Positions 1 to 8,011 are shown, counted from the first letter of the stretch. The stretch: DNA of 64,000 bases from Phaeobacter sp. QD34_24 (GCF_028890115.1 NZ_JARCJD010000009.1:99473-163472); one strand, 5' to 3'. A program made the numbers and translations. Notes: generated by a model from the sequence alone, not told the origin.

Positions 1-1356
1 GGCGCCGCGTCCGGCACGACCTTGGGCGTCGATCACGACAAGTTCCAGCGGCGGGGCTGCCGCCTGCGCGGCGTGGCTCAGCGCCCGGGACACCGAAGTG
101 GCCCCAAGAACATCGGCAAGGCGCAGATCGATCCCGTCGGGTCTCAGTATGTCCAGCTGCAGCCGCCAGCGCCCTTCCGGGCCATCTGGCACCGGCCAGC
201 CCGCGTCCAGCCACAGGGCCGCCTCCTGCGGGGCACCTCCCCGCTGCTGCAGCGTCACCGGGTGGCAGGTTGCCGGGCCATGGCGTGCGCTCGCGCGGCA
301 GGTCACGGCAGCTAGGCTGGTGACACCAAAGGCAATCTGCTCGGATCGACCCGCGACCAGAACCGGCACCCCGGGGAACAGCGCTCCGGTCATCTGCTGG
401 TCGGGCAGCTCGATCTGCAGCATGAACAGCGCCCCCGGCAGGGTCAGGGGCAAGTGCAGATCGTTGATCAGCGCCGATTTTCCATCCTGCATGGCGCCAG
501 CGGGGAGTGCTGCGGCATTGGAGGCGGCTCCGGCTGGCGGCGCCGTTAGCGGCGCAGCGGGTGCGCCAGCGGGTTGGCGGGCCAGAAGTGCCGACAGGGC
601 GGCCAGCGGCGGCTTGGCATCCTGGCCGCTGAGGAAGCGACGTATTTCGGCAGGCAGTGTCTGGTCCATGATCTGGTGCATACGCGCGGCCTCCGGCCCT
701 TCGCCCAGGGCGACATGCAGCCCGATCAGGATCGAAAGCGAATCCGCAGGGGTCCAGGGGGCGGGCCTGCAGGCCAGGACGCGGTACTCAAAGGGCAGCG
801 GTGCATCAGGGGCAGTCAGGTAGGCGTTCACCCCATCGCTGAAGGCCTGCAGCAGGGCGCGGTCTAATGGTGACAGGCGCGGCAGCATCGCCTCTGCAGC
901 GGCAGACAGGCCGAGGCGCACCGTCTTTCGGTCACTGTCCAAGGCCAGAGGCCCCAGCAGTTCGGCCAAACGGGCAGAGGTGCGTCGCCGGGCGAGATCC
1001 ATCTGAAACAACCGCTCGCTTGCCAGGACCAGACCGGCGGCGTGCCAGGCATCGGTTTCGGTTCGGGCGCGGATGGTGGGCAGGGCGTGGATGTCGAAGC
1101 GGACATCAACCGGCGCGCTGACACCGGCGCGGATCGTCGCGTTGCGGCGGCGCAGCGGGCGGCGGCGCATGGCGAGATAGGCCAAGAGCTGTACCCGCCC
1201 CGCCGGAGAGCGCCAGAGTCCAAGAACCGCAAGACCAAGGCCACAGGCCAGAAGGCCAGCCGCCACTGGGCCGGATGCAACCAGCGTGGCAAGGCCGATC
1301 GCCGCCAGGATCCATTCACCATGGCGCAGCAGGGCAAGATGCAGCCGGTCCTTCAT
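1..1356 (-). CDS. penicillin acylase family protein (Ntn hydrolase), C-terminus beyond window
   Basis: The reading frame is open from an ATG at 1356 to the left edge (452 codons seen), so the gene is partial. The N-terminus has a long hydrophobic stretch at about residues 14-49 (one or two membrane segments) followed by an Arg-rich positive patch, so the enzyme is probably membrane anchored. Residues 95-185 resemble the alpha chain of penicillin acylases (a DAWHAAGLVLASERLFQMD stretch, then FSDGVNAYL). Around Ser279 the sequence SNAAALPAG followed by LINDLHLPLTLPG matches the new N-terminus of the beta chain, where Ser is the autocatalytic nucleophile. The family hydrolyses amide bonds of acyl-amino compounds; PvdQ and quorum-quenching acylases are relatives by class. 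The start overlaps the stop of the ATP-grasp gene in an ATGA, which implies coupled translation. The substrate is unknown. Deacylation of a peptide made by the neighbouring genes is inference. Confidence 0.8.
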   Translation of the reverse strand, partial: MKDRLHLALLRHGEWILAAIGLATLVASGPVAAGLLACGLGLAVLGLWRSPAGRVQLLAYLAMRRRPLRRRNATIRAGVSAPVDVRFDIHALPTIRARTETDAWHAAGLVLASERLFQMDLARRRTSARLAELLGPLALDSDRKTVRLGLSAAAEAMLPRLSPLDRALLQAFSDGVNAYLTAPDAPLPFEYRVLACRPAPWTPADSLSILIGLHVALGEGPEAARMHQIMDQTLPAEIRRFLSGQDAKPPLAALSALLARQPAGAPAAPLTAPPAGAASNAAALPAGAMQDGKSALINDLHLPLTLPGALFMLQIELPDQQMTGALFPGVPVLVAGRSEQIAFGVTSLAAVTCRASARHGPATCHPVTLQQRGGAPQEAALWLDAGWPVPDGPEGRWRLQLDILRPDGIDLRLADVLGATSVSRALSHAAQAAAPPLELVVIDAQGRAGRGA

Positions 1357-2984
1357 CGTTGAGGTCCGGAGGGAACGCCAGTCCGGGCAAGGGTCACGAG
1401 CTGATCAATCTCCAGCGGGCCTGCCCCAGGCGTGGGAGCAGACAGATGACAGGCCGCAAGGCGCGCATCGGTGTCTTCTCCAATGCAGGTATCGACCTGG
1501 GACAGGGGCACGCCTTTTGCCTCCGTACCAAGCCCCAGACAGAACAGAGAAAGATCTGGCCGGTCCAACAGGGCGTCGATGCTCTGCGTCAGAGGCAGGG
1601 CGCTGTCCGGTGTTTCGAACCACACCTGTCCCTGCGCCATCCCGCCCGCCAAGATCCCGGCGCTCGCGAGCGCTGTCTGGATCGGGGCAAGACAGTGCGG
1701 CGCCTCGGCCGGATAGGCGAGGACCGGGACACGGACCGGGCCGGGAAACAGCGCCTCCAGAAGCGCATTGGCCAGGTCGGCTCCGCTACCAGGGGTTAGA
1801 TCTTCGTGGATCGCAAAACCGGGGGCAGAGGTCACCTCGATCACGGCGGCAGGCGGCATGAGCGGTGCGCTGGGGGCCGGCAGCAGAAGATCCACACCCA
1901 GGGCGGGGCTGGGAAAACGTTCGGCGATGCGCTGCAGGGCGTGGCGGGTTTGCGGGTGCAGCCGATCTGCAACGTCTTCCGGTTGCCCGTCACTGGCATA
2001 GCCGACGGCAAAGATCTGCCCTGGGTCAGGCACTGAGTTGGGTGATAGCCCCTGCGGCGCCAGCACGTTGGCGATATGCTCTTGTCCCTCTGCCGGGCAG
2101 GCGTCGAAATCCGTTTCAAAACCCAGGGCGCGGGCACATAGCGCCCCCGCCGGGGTGGTCCCATCGCCCCGGGTCATCGGCACCTCCGAGGCGTAGGCCG
2201 CCAGCAGGCCGTTGATCAGCGTTGCTCGCAGATATGTGCCCTCGATATGGCGCTCGATCAGGAAACCGTCAGCCTCCGGGTTTTGCGCCAGAGCCCTGCG
2301 CCAGGCCGTGGCAAGTGCAGATGGCGCCCCGATCTTCACATGGACCGATTTCTGTGCCGCGCCTGCCCGGGGTTTCAACACCACCGGAAAGCCAAGCACG
2401 CGGGCGGCCTCCTGCGCTTTGGTGAGACACTGCGCCCAGTGACAGCCCGGGATCGGCAGCCCCATGTCTGCCAGGGCCCTGATGGTGGAAAGCTTGTCGT
2501 CGCTGTCCGGGCGGGCGGGATCATTGTCGGTGTAGCCTGCCCGGATGTGGCGGCGAAAACGACCGGTGCCGAGGGCCAGGTGGCTGCCGTCGCCGCTGGG
2601 CCAGCGCACAGGTATGCCCCTCGCCAGGGCAGCCTGTGCCACAAGCGTCGCTTCGCGCGGGTTCCACCATTGGGCCAGCAGCAGGCCCATTGCGCTTTGC
2701 GCCGCTTTCGGGCGCATGTCGGGTGATGCGCCAAGCACCGCGTTCAATCCAGCCTCGATGACAGGAGCGAGGTCGGGACGGGGGCAGGGCAGGACCAGGG
2801 CGCCCTTGTGCAGACGGGCCGCCAACCCAAGGTTCAGGGGAGAGAGAAGCCCATCTCCGATTGCCTGCAACATGTCCATGGGCCAGCTCTGATCCTGCGC
2901 TGCAAAGGCCGCAGCCGGGAAGGGGGCCAGCGCGGATGGGCCGTCGCTCAGGTGGTGCAGGGTCAGCCGCCCGGATGTCACCAT
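1353..2984 (-). CDS. ATP-grasp ligase related to the N-terminal half of cyanophycin synthetase
   Basis: The protein has 543 residues from the ATG at 2984, which overlaps the upstream stop as ATGGTGA. Residues about 133-165 (GSHLALGTGRFRRHIRAGYTDN, then SDDK) resemble the cyanophycin synthetase segment just before its ATP-grasp fold. Residues about 165-430 look like the ATP-grasp itself: GFPVVLKPR with Lys204, a glutamate-rich LIERHIEGTYLRATLINGLLAA strand, and the acidic metal-site region ALGVDLLLP. The Mur-ligase half of cyanophycin synthetase is absent, and the C-terminal 130 residues are unassigned. ATP-grasp ligases of this type join a carboxylate to an amine through an acyl phosphate, so amide or peptide bond formation is the likely reaction. 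It sits between a TldE-like gene and an acylase in one operon, which suggests it modifies a small peptide or peptide-like metabolite. Which substrate it uses is not visible. Confidence 0.8.
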   Translation of the reverse strand: MVTSGRLTLHHLSDGPSALAPFPAAAFAAQDQSWPMDMLQAIGDGLLSPLNLGLAARLHKGALVLPCPRPDLAPVIEAGLNAVLGASPDMRPKAAQSAMGLLLAQWWNPREATLVAQAALARGIPVRWPSGDGSHLALGTGRFRRHIRAGYTDNDPARPDSDDKLSTIRALADMGLPIPGCHWAQCLTKAQEAARVLGFPVVLKPRAGAAQKSVHVKIGAPSALATAWRRALAQNPEADGFLIERHIEGTYLRATLINGLLAAYASEVPMTRGDGTTPAGALCARALGFETDFDACPAEGQEHIANVLAPQGLSPNSVPDPGQIFAVGYASDGQPEDVADRLHPQTRHALQRIAERFPSPALGVDLLLPAPSAPLMPPAAVIEVTSAPGFAIHEDLTPGSGADLANALLEALFPGPVRVPVLAYPAEAPHCLAPIQTALASAGILAGGMAQGQVWFETPDSALPLTQSIDALLDRPDLSLFCLGLGTEAKGVPLSQVDTCIGEDTDARLAACHLSAPTPGAGPLEIDQLVTLARTGVPSGPQR

Positions 2985-4222
2985 GGTGTGGCCACCACGT
3001 CGAGATCCGGCAGATAGAAATCCTGTTGATCCAGATGCTGCGCCTGCAGCAGGGCGCCGCGACACTCCGGAGCAGCCAGTGCGTCGCCGAGGTCGTGCAG
3101 GGAGAGACGGAACCGGCGGGTTCCGTGCTGCGGTGTGGCGGCAGTCAGGTGCAGTGCTTCTGCGGCCTGTTCGATCCCATTCAGGTGCAGGGCCAGGGGA
3201 GCAACGGAATTCGTCGGCGCGGTTCCCGGTGGCACCGTCACATGATCCGGGACAGGCCAAGGCCCTGCGCTGCCCTCACCCAATCCGGGTGGTTGGGCTG
3301 GCAGGAATGTCAGGGCGCTGGGGCCAAGCCAGCCCAGAACCTGCGCCAAGACATGGGCGGACAGGCGGATGGCACCATGCCATGCCTGCGCCGGGCCATT
3401 GTCCGATAAATGCGCCAGATGTGGCGCCGCGGCCTTGAACAGATCCTCAATCGGCTCATCCCCCGGCCTGAGGTGGCGCCAGCTGAGGCCGCATTCGGCG
3501 GAAGATGTGCAGGGGGGCGCAAATTCAGCCCCGGTCAGCACCCGCTGACGTGCGCCTTGCCACGGGGGCGTGCCGCTCCAGGCCACGGTGATCTGCTGAT
3601 TTTGGACGTGCCGCCACAGATCCAGGAGGCCCAAATCCCGCGCGGCCTCCGGATAGGCGTGATGCAACAGGGCCGCGATTTGGCGTTTGTCCGGCATCGG
3701 GGGGAGCGGGTGCGAACACCACCCGGCCTCTGCCGCGCGGCTCAGATCAGGGGGCGTGCCTCGGGGGCGGGCATATGTCGGATCGGGGCCGGATGGTGCT
3801 GCAGCCATTATTGAGGCCCGACCCGTTCTAGCCGCCTGACCCGCTCGGGGTATCCAGCCCTCTGCTGTCGTCCGATCCAATGTCGATGCCTGTATCTGGG
3901 CCTCTGACCGAGAGCGAGGAAACTTCTTCAGGCAGTCTTTGACAACAGCCTGTGCCTGCGCCTCATTTTCCGGTGCGGGGCGATTAAGACGCAGCGGTTG
4001 AATTGCGCCATTTTGCCCGTCACAGGGGAACTCCAAGGCCAAGGTTGCCACCCTACGGCTCGTAAAGGAGAGCTGGGCCTCGCCCATGGTCACACAGGAT
4101 AAATCACCCTGGTACAACGCAGCGCCGTAAAGGAGGCCGTAGCGATCAAGCGCGGCCAGCAGATGGCTGAACGCGGTGTCGCAATCCGGCTGCCCCGCCG
4201 CAACGGCGGGCCCGCACAGCAT
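2978..4222 (-). CDS. divergent TldE/PmbA-like protein (putative non-catalytic partner of the TldD homologue)
   Basis: The protein has 414 residues; ATG at 4222 is preferred over the TTG one codon upstream. There is no HExxxH, as expected for TldE rather than TldD. Residues 15-100 can be read as the TldD/TldE N-terminal domain (helix, beta strands ending in RRVATLALEF, then a helix with AQAVVKDCLKKF). The stretch AIRLSAHVLAQVLGWLGPSAL in the second half resembles the TldE segment equivalent to the metal-site helix of TldD. Overall similarity is weak, so the family call rests on pattern, length and position. It starts 10 bases after the 75-residue peptide gene and overlaps the ATP-grasp gene. 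In characterised TldD/TldE pairs, both subunits are needed to degrade or trim unfolded peptides. An unrelated hypothetical protein remains possible. Confidence 0.45.
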   Translation of the reverse strand: MLCGPAVAAGQPDCDTAFSHLLAALDRYGLLYGAALYQGDLSCVTMGEAQLSFTSRRVATLALEFPCDGQNGAIQPLRLNRPAPENEAQAQAVVKDCLKKFPRSRSEAQIQASTLDRTTAEGWIPRAGQAARTGRASIMAAAPSGPDPTYARPRGTPPDLSRAAEAGWCSHPLPPMPDKRQIAALLHHAYPEAARDLGLLDLWRHVQNQQITVAWSGTPPWQGARQRVLTGAEFAPPCTSSAECGLSWRHLRPGDEPIEDLFKAAAPHLAHLSDNGPAQAWHGAIRLSAHVLAQVLGWLGPSALTFLPAQPPGLGEGSAGPWPVPDHVTVPPGTAPTNSVAPLALHLNGIEQAAEALHLTAATPQHGTRRFRLSLHDLGDALAAPECRGALLQAQHLDQQDFYLPDLDVVATPW

Positions 4223-4232
4223 CAAACCGGCG

Positions 4233-4460
4233 TTATTGACCGATGATCCGGGGATCGGTGGAGCGCAGGGTCGATGCCAGGTCGCGGAATTTGACCAGGG
4301 TTTGCAGGTCTACCAGCGACTGCAGGGCGTGTTTGCCCTTCATCGCACGGGCCTTCTGCATACCTTCGGCAGCAGAGGACAGGTCATCAAGAATGGACTC
4401 GAACTCGCGCTGCATGTCTTCGCTGGTGGTGAGTTTTTCAGTGTCTTTGTTTTTGGCCAT
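4233..4460 (-). CDS. 75-residue charged peptide, candidate precursor or carrier
   Basis: The ATG at 4460 follows AAAGAGAAACC, a reasonable ribosome-binding site. The peptide begins MAKNKDTEKLTTSEDMQREF and ends STDPRIIGQ. It is rich in Lys, Glu, Asp, Gln and Ala, has no cysteine and no signal peptide, and should be largely helical. I recognise no family. It lies between the TldD homologue and the TldE-like gene, and the AT-rich leader upstream contains a plausible promoter of its own. A separately expressed small gene embedded among a protease pair and an ATP-grasp ligase is the usual layout for a ribosomal precursor peptide or an amino-group carrier protein. Both readings are inference. An antitoxin-like or regulatory peptide degraded by TldD/E is a third possibility. 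Confidence 0.7.
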   Translation of the reverse strand: MAKNKDTEKLTTSEDMQREFESILDDLSSAAEGMQKARAMKGKHALQSLVDLQTLVKFRDLASTLRSTDPRIIGQ

Positions 4461-4540
4461 TGGTTTCTCTTTGGGTTGAAAGTTCGGTTGTTTTAATGAC
4501 CTCAAATATACCGCAAAGTTGCGCGAAAGCGAAGGGGTGA
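4461..4540 (-). promoter_or_regulatory. AT-rich leader with candidate promoter for the 75-residue peptide
   Basis: Read on the minus strand, TTCGCT is followed after 17 bases by TATATT, a fair sigma-70-type pair, about 45 bases before the ATG at 4460. The region is clearly richer in A and T than the surrounding GC-rich genes. The separation between the TldD stop at 4613 and this start is 152 bases, whereas the downstream genes are spaced by 10 bases or overlap. That supports a separate transcription start for the peptide and the genes after it. No hairpin strong enough to call a terminator was seen after the TldD gene. Confidence 0.4.
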
Positions 4541-4612
4541 TGCACGTTATGGGGGTGTTGCGCCGTTTTTTGCGGTCACAGGGAGCGGATTTGCGATGAG
4601 CGGATCGCTTGG

Positions 4613-5980
4613 CTAGCCGATCTGCAGCGCATTGAAACGCACCGCCGGGCCAGAGATGCCGGTGCGAAGGATGCCGCCCTTGCCGCAGGGGACCACCTGG
4701 TCGCACAGCTGTGCCTCGTCTCCGATGGCGGTGATCCCGCGCAAGGCAGCACTGACCGCGCCGGTGACACTGACGCCGCGGATCTGCTCGGCCAGCCGAC
4801 CCTTGCGGATCATCCGCCCTGCTGCGATCTCGATGCCGAACCGGTCAGCGCCTGCATCCATCCAGGCTGGACCACATTGATCAAGCCACAGCCCGGTCTC
4901 GATCCCGTCGAGCAAGGCGTCTTGTGGTGTGGTGCCTGCGGCAACGGCAAGGTTGCGCATGCGTGGCTCTGGCGCGTGGCGATAATCCTGCCGTCTGCCG
5001 TTGCCGGTTGCGGGCAGGCCAGCGGCCTGCGCGGTGTCGCGATCAAAAAGGCTGTCCCTTAGCCTGCCTTCGGCGCAGAGGGTGACAGAACGGGGCGCTG
5101 TCCCCTCGTCATCCATCGGCAGGTGACCGGGCCCAAAGGCGAGATCCGGCAGATCCCGGATCACCAGGTCCGGCGGCAGCCCGTCGAGGCGCGACAGCTG
5201 GTCGGTGGCGCGGGCGCGTTGATCCGCTTCGCACAGATGGCCCACCAATTCGTGAAAGATCACAGCGCACTGGCCGGGGCCGCTGACCAGCGGCAGGCGG
5301 CCGATTGGGCCGGAGTTCTCTGGCGGATCGTCGCGCAGGATCTGCGACAGGCGCGCGGCCATTCGCATAAGGGTATTGTCATTGGCGGTTTCACTGTCGA
5401 ACTGCCATTCGCGCACCATCACGCTGCCATCGCTGCGCACCGCCTGAAGGCGCAGGGCGCGATAGCGGAGGGGCCAGACTCCGCCCGCATCGGGCGCCGG
5501 GCAGCAGCCCCTGTAACCATCCAGCAGAACGGTTGACAGGGAGAGATGCATGACATGCGCGGGCCAAGGCGCCAGCCGGGACCAGAGCTCTTGCAACGCG
5601 GCGCGACTGTCGTCAGAGGGACGGGGCGCTGGCAGGTCGGCGTCAAGCCCGGCGGTACTGGCGTAGCCTGTGCCGGCAATCTCGCCCACGGCCTGCGCCA
5701 GCGCCTGCCCCGACAGGGTGCTCTGCTGCAGGCTTTGCCGCAACACGCCTGCCCGGTGGCTGAGGTCAAAGCCGGTGACCTCTTCATGGATCGTTGCTGT
5801 CTCGGGCCGGTTTCCCGGACGCGCTGAGATCTCATGCCGCAGCAATCGCTCGTTCATCCAAAACAGGGATGCGCTGCCGGATCTGCCATTGGCTGCGGCG
5901 ACGGCCTCTTGGGCCGCGCGCGGCGCAGGCCGCAGTACTGCTGCGTGTTCGGGTTCGCCTTCAACGCGAGAATCGTGCAT
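4613..5980 (-). CDS. TldD/PmbA family metallopeptidase (TldD-type)
   Basis: The protein has 455 residues. The zinc site HELVGH at residues 243-248 and the C-terminal segment around Cys432 (PCGKGGILRTG, then GPAVRF) match TldD, in which HExxxH and a C-terminal Cys bind the metal. Residues 20-130 form the N-terminal alpha/beta domain. TldD works with TldE on unstructured peptides; known substrates include microcin B17 leader and the CcdA antitoxin. The start at 5980 keeps the first helix of the domain but leaves only 41 bases to the divergent GNAT gene and has a weak ribosome-binding site. An internal ATG at 5857 is the alternative but would remove that helix. The neighbouring TldE-like gene and small peptide suggest a dedicated maturation or clearance role rather than the housekeeping pair. 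Confidence 0.88.
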   Translation of the reverse strand: MHDSRVEGEPEHAAVLRPAPRAAQEAVAAANGRSGSASLFWMNERLLRHEISARPGNRPETATIHEEVTGFDLSHRAGVLRQSLQQSTLSGQALAQAVGEIAGTGYASTAGLDADLPAPRPSDDSRAALQELWSRLAPWPAHVMHLSLSTVLLDGYRGCCPAPDAGGVWPLRYRALRLQAVRSDGSVMVREWQFDSETANDNTLMRMAARLSQILRDDPPENSGPIGRLPLVSGPGQCAVIFHELVGHLCEADQRARATDQLSRLDGLPPDLVIRDLPDLAFGPGHLPMDDEGTAPRSVTLCAEGRLRDSLFDRDTAQAAGLPATGNGRRQDYRHAPEPRMRNLAVAAGTTPQDALLDGIETGLWLDQCGPAWMDAGADRFGIEIAAGRMIRKGRLAEQIRGVSVTGAVSAALRGITAIGDEAQLCDQVVPCGKGGILRTGISGPAVRFNALQIG

Positions 5981-6021
5981 ATTCGGAAGGTTACCACAGG
6001 ATCCGAAGAGGAAAAGCCGGG

Positions 6022-6849
6022 ATGCCGATCTCTGAAAACCCTGCGCATGGCCTGTACTATCCCTTTGGCGCCGAGGATTTTCTGCGCTTTGATCTGGCGG
6101 ATCGGGACTTTACCCGTTTCAACACCGAACGCTCCCTGCGCGAGGCGGAGGGGGAATTCGTGACCCGCGATTTTGGTGCCGGGATCTGCGGCATGCGGGA
6201 TCTCACCCGGGAGGCGTCCTATTACAATCGTGCAATCGGCCTGTCGTACGCCGGGTTGGAGCGGCTGGAGGAAGTCATCGCCTGGTATCACGAGGCGTGG
6301 CGCGACTGCCATCTGACGCTGACGCCGGAGCGGGCCACGCCCGAGGTGATGGAGGCCCTGGCCGGGCGCGGCTTTGCGCTGGTATCGCAGGATTGGTTCT
6401 TTGCTCAGGCCTGCATCATGGCAGAGCCGCCCAAGGCAAAGATTGCGATCCGGCGCGCCGGGGAGGAGGATCTTGATACGGTGTTCGATCTTTGGGAAAC
6501 GCCGGATGATCCCATTGAACAGGTGGTGCGGGATCTGCGGCGTGCAGCGCATCTACATCCGGATTTTGCGCTCTATATTGCGGACCTTGATGGGCGGCCT
6601 GCGGCCATGGCCAGCAGTTTCATCTCCAACGGGATCGCCTGGATGGGAAATGCCAATACCCTGCCGGAGCTGCGTTGCCGGGGCGCCCAGCAGGCGCTGA
6701 TGGCGCAGCGGATGTGGGACGCGCGCCAGGCGGGCTGTCTTTGGGCGCTGACCGATTGCGAATTCGGCAGCACCACCCATCGTAACGCGGAGCGTATGGG
6801 CATGCGGATGGCCTTTGCCACCCTGGAGCTGAGGCTGCCCGTACCATGA
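6022..6849 (+). CDS. GNAT family N-acetyltransferase
   Basis: The protein has 275 residues, with ATG at 6022 preceded by GAAGAGGAAAA. The C-terminal half (from IRRAGEEDLDTVFDLWE) is a GNAT fold. The acetyl-CoA-binding region appears as LPELRCRGAQQALMAQRMWDARQAGC, and the last strands contain TTHRNAERMGMRMAFATLEL. The N-terminal half looks like a second, degenerate GNAT repeat, as in the double-domain acetyltransferases. It diverges from the TldD gene across a very short gap and overlaps the next gene by ATGA. The substrate is unknown. An amine or amino-terminal group made by the neighbouring operons is possible but not shown. Confidence 0.8.
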   Translation: MPISENPAHGLYYPFGAEDFLRFDLADRDFTRFNTERSLREAEGEFVTRDFGAGICGMRDLTREASYYNRAIGLSYAGLERLEEVIAWYHEAWRDCHLTLTPERATPEVMEALAGRGFALVSQDWFFAQACIMAEPPKAKIAIRRAGEEDLDTVFDLWETPDDPIEQVVRDLRRAAHLHPDFALYIADLDGRPAAMASSFISNGIAWMGNANTLPELRCRGAQQALMAQRMWDARQAGCLWALTDCEFGSTTHRNAERMGMRMAFATLELRLPVP

Positions 6850-7169
6850 CCGAGCATTCGCCTGGCACAGCCCGCGACACCAGCATGGATTTCCGCTATC
6901 GGCCCCGTGATGGCAGTGCGGTGCGGGCGATGCTCTGGCTGGCCAGTCCTGGCGACGAACCCCCCCTGCGCAGCTATGCGGAAAGCCATGGCATGCAGTC
7001 CGTGGTGACCGGCAGCGATGTGGCCGCGGTGTTGCGCGCCGCCAGGGCAGGGGAGATCAACCTGGTGCTCGTCTGGCGGGTTGAACGGTTGGGGGATCAC
7101 CCGCTTTGTGCAGCGCTTGCCGATCTTCGGGACATGGGGGTTGAATTCATGAGCGTGCTGGAGCTGTAG
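6846..7169 (+). CDS. small protein resembling the catalytic core of serine recombinases
   Basis: The 107-residue protein overlaps the GNAT gene in ATGA, so it is probably translated by coupling. The segment LVLVWRVERLGDHPL followed by LADLRDMGVEFMSVLEL closely follows the resolvase/invertase core pattern in which a strand ends in W(K/R)xDRLxR and a later strand follows GV(x)F. The early strand MLWLASPGDEPPL aligns with the YxRVSTxxQ motif. It keeps a Ser at the nucleophile position but lacks the preceding Arg, and Asp replaces no obvious catalytic Arg in VERLGDH. There is no DNA-binding C-terminal domain. It is either a remnant of a mobile element or a repurposed domain; I cannot decide which. 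Convergent with the aldo/keto reductase 17 bases away. Confidence 0.65.
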   Translation: MTEHSPGTARDTSMDFRYRPRDGSAVRAMLWLASPGDEPPLRSYAESHGMQSVVTGSDVAAVLRAARAGEINLVLVWRVERLGDHPLCAALADLRDMGVEFMSVLEL

Positions 7170-7186
7170 GGCCACGAGGCCAAGGC

Positions 7187-8008
7187 TCACGCCTTCGGAT
7201 GCGCTGCAATCCCCGCCGCAGCGTTGATTTCGGCCAGCGCCTTGGTCGGCAGCTGCAGACCGGCGGCGGCGGCGTTTTCCGCGATACGGCGGCGATTGCG
7301 GCTTTTGGGGATGGCGATCACCCCCGCAGGATTGTCAGACCGGTTCACGCACCAGGCCAGGGCGACCTGCGCAGCGGTCTTGTCCAGCCGATCGGCCCAA
7401 TGCTGCAGCGCGCGACCGGCAGGTGATGCCAGCAAGGTCTCCATCCCCTGGGCCAGCGGGCTGTAGGCGATCAGGGACAGCTGGTGTGCCTGGCACCAGT
7501 CCTGCAGGCCGGTCTCCCAGAAGGGCTGCGCCGCGTTGTGTAGCAACTGGTTGCTTTGAATGCCGTGACGGCTGAGATCCCGTGCCTGTTGCAGCAGGGA
7601 AAGGGAAAAGTTGCAAACCCCGATGAAGCGCACCTTGCCCGCATCCACCAGCTCATCCATGGCACCGAGGGTGTCCGCCAGCGGCACGCTCTCCGAGGGC
7701 CAGTGCAACTGATAGAGATCGATATGGTCTGTCTTCAGCGCGCGCAGGCTGCGCTCGGCGGCGGCGGTCAGATCCTCGGGGCGGGCATTGGCGGCAGAGA
7801 CCTTGGTGGCGACAAAAGCCTCGGCGCGGCGCTTGGCAATGGCGGGGGCGATCTGCTGCTCGGTGCCATAGCTTTCGGCGGTGTCGATCAATCGGATGCC
7901 TGCATCCAAGGCGGCACCGATTGTCCCGGCGCCGCCCAGGAATTCCGCAGTGCCAAGGCCAATGACGGGAAGATCGATGCCAGTGGAGCCGAACCGGGTG
8001 CAGCGCAT
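7187..8008 (-). CDS. aldo/keto reductase
   Basis: The 273-residue protein is a complete AKR barrel. The catalytic tetrad is visible: Asp42 and Tyr47 in DTAESYG, Lys69 in ATKV and His102 in YQLHWP. The NADPH-binding region appears as IAYSPLAQG and VIAIPKSRNRRRIAENAAA. These enzymes reduce carbonyl groups with NADPH. The gene follows the SUMF1-like gene after 3 bases and is certainly in the same operon. The pair faces the NRPS genes across a short shared promoter region, so a tailoring role is possible. A general detoxifying reductase is equally compatible with the sequence. Confidence 0.9.
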   Translation of the reverse strand: MRCTRFGSTGIDLPVIGLGTAEFLGGAGTIGAALDAGIRLIDTAESYGTEQQIAPAIAKRRAEAFVATKVSAANARPEDLTAAAERSLRALKTDHIDLYQLHWPSESVPLADTLGAMDELVDAGKVRFIGVCNFSLSLLQQARDLSRHGIQSNQLLHNAAQPFWETGLQDWCQAHQLSLIAYSPLAQGMETLLASPAGRALQHWADRLDKTAAQVALAWCVNRSDNPAGVIAIPKSRNRRRIAENAAAAGLQLPTKALAEINAAAGIAAHPKA

Positions 8009-8011
8009 CGC

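Noticed and set aside
46..823. Plus-strand open frames at the left end
   Set aside because: They are reverse-strand shadows of the acylase gene, with a biased composition and no family motifs.
864..1337. Open frame on the minus strand within the acylase gene
   Set aside because: It is in another frame and has low-complexity Arg/Pro/Cys sequence. The frame starting at 1356 carries the penicillin acylase motifs.
6846..7169. Calling an active recombinase or a mobile element boundary here
   Set aside because: Only a core-like fragment is present, with no DNA-binding domain, inverted terminal repeats or target duplications.
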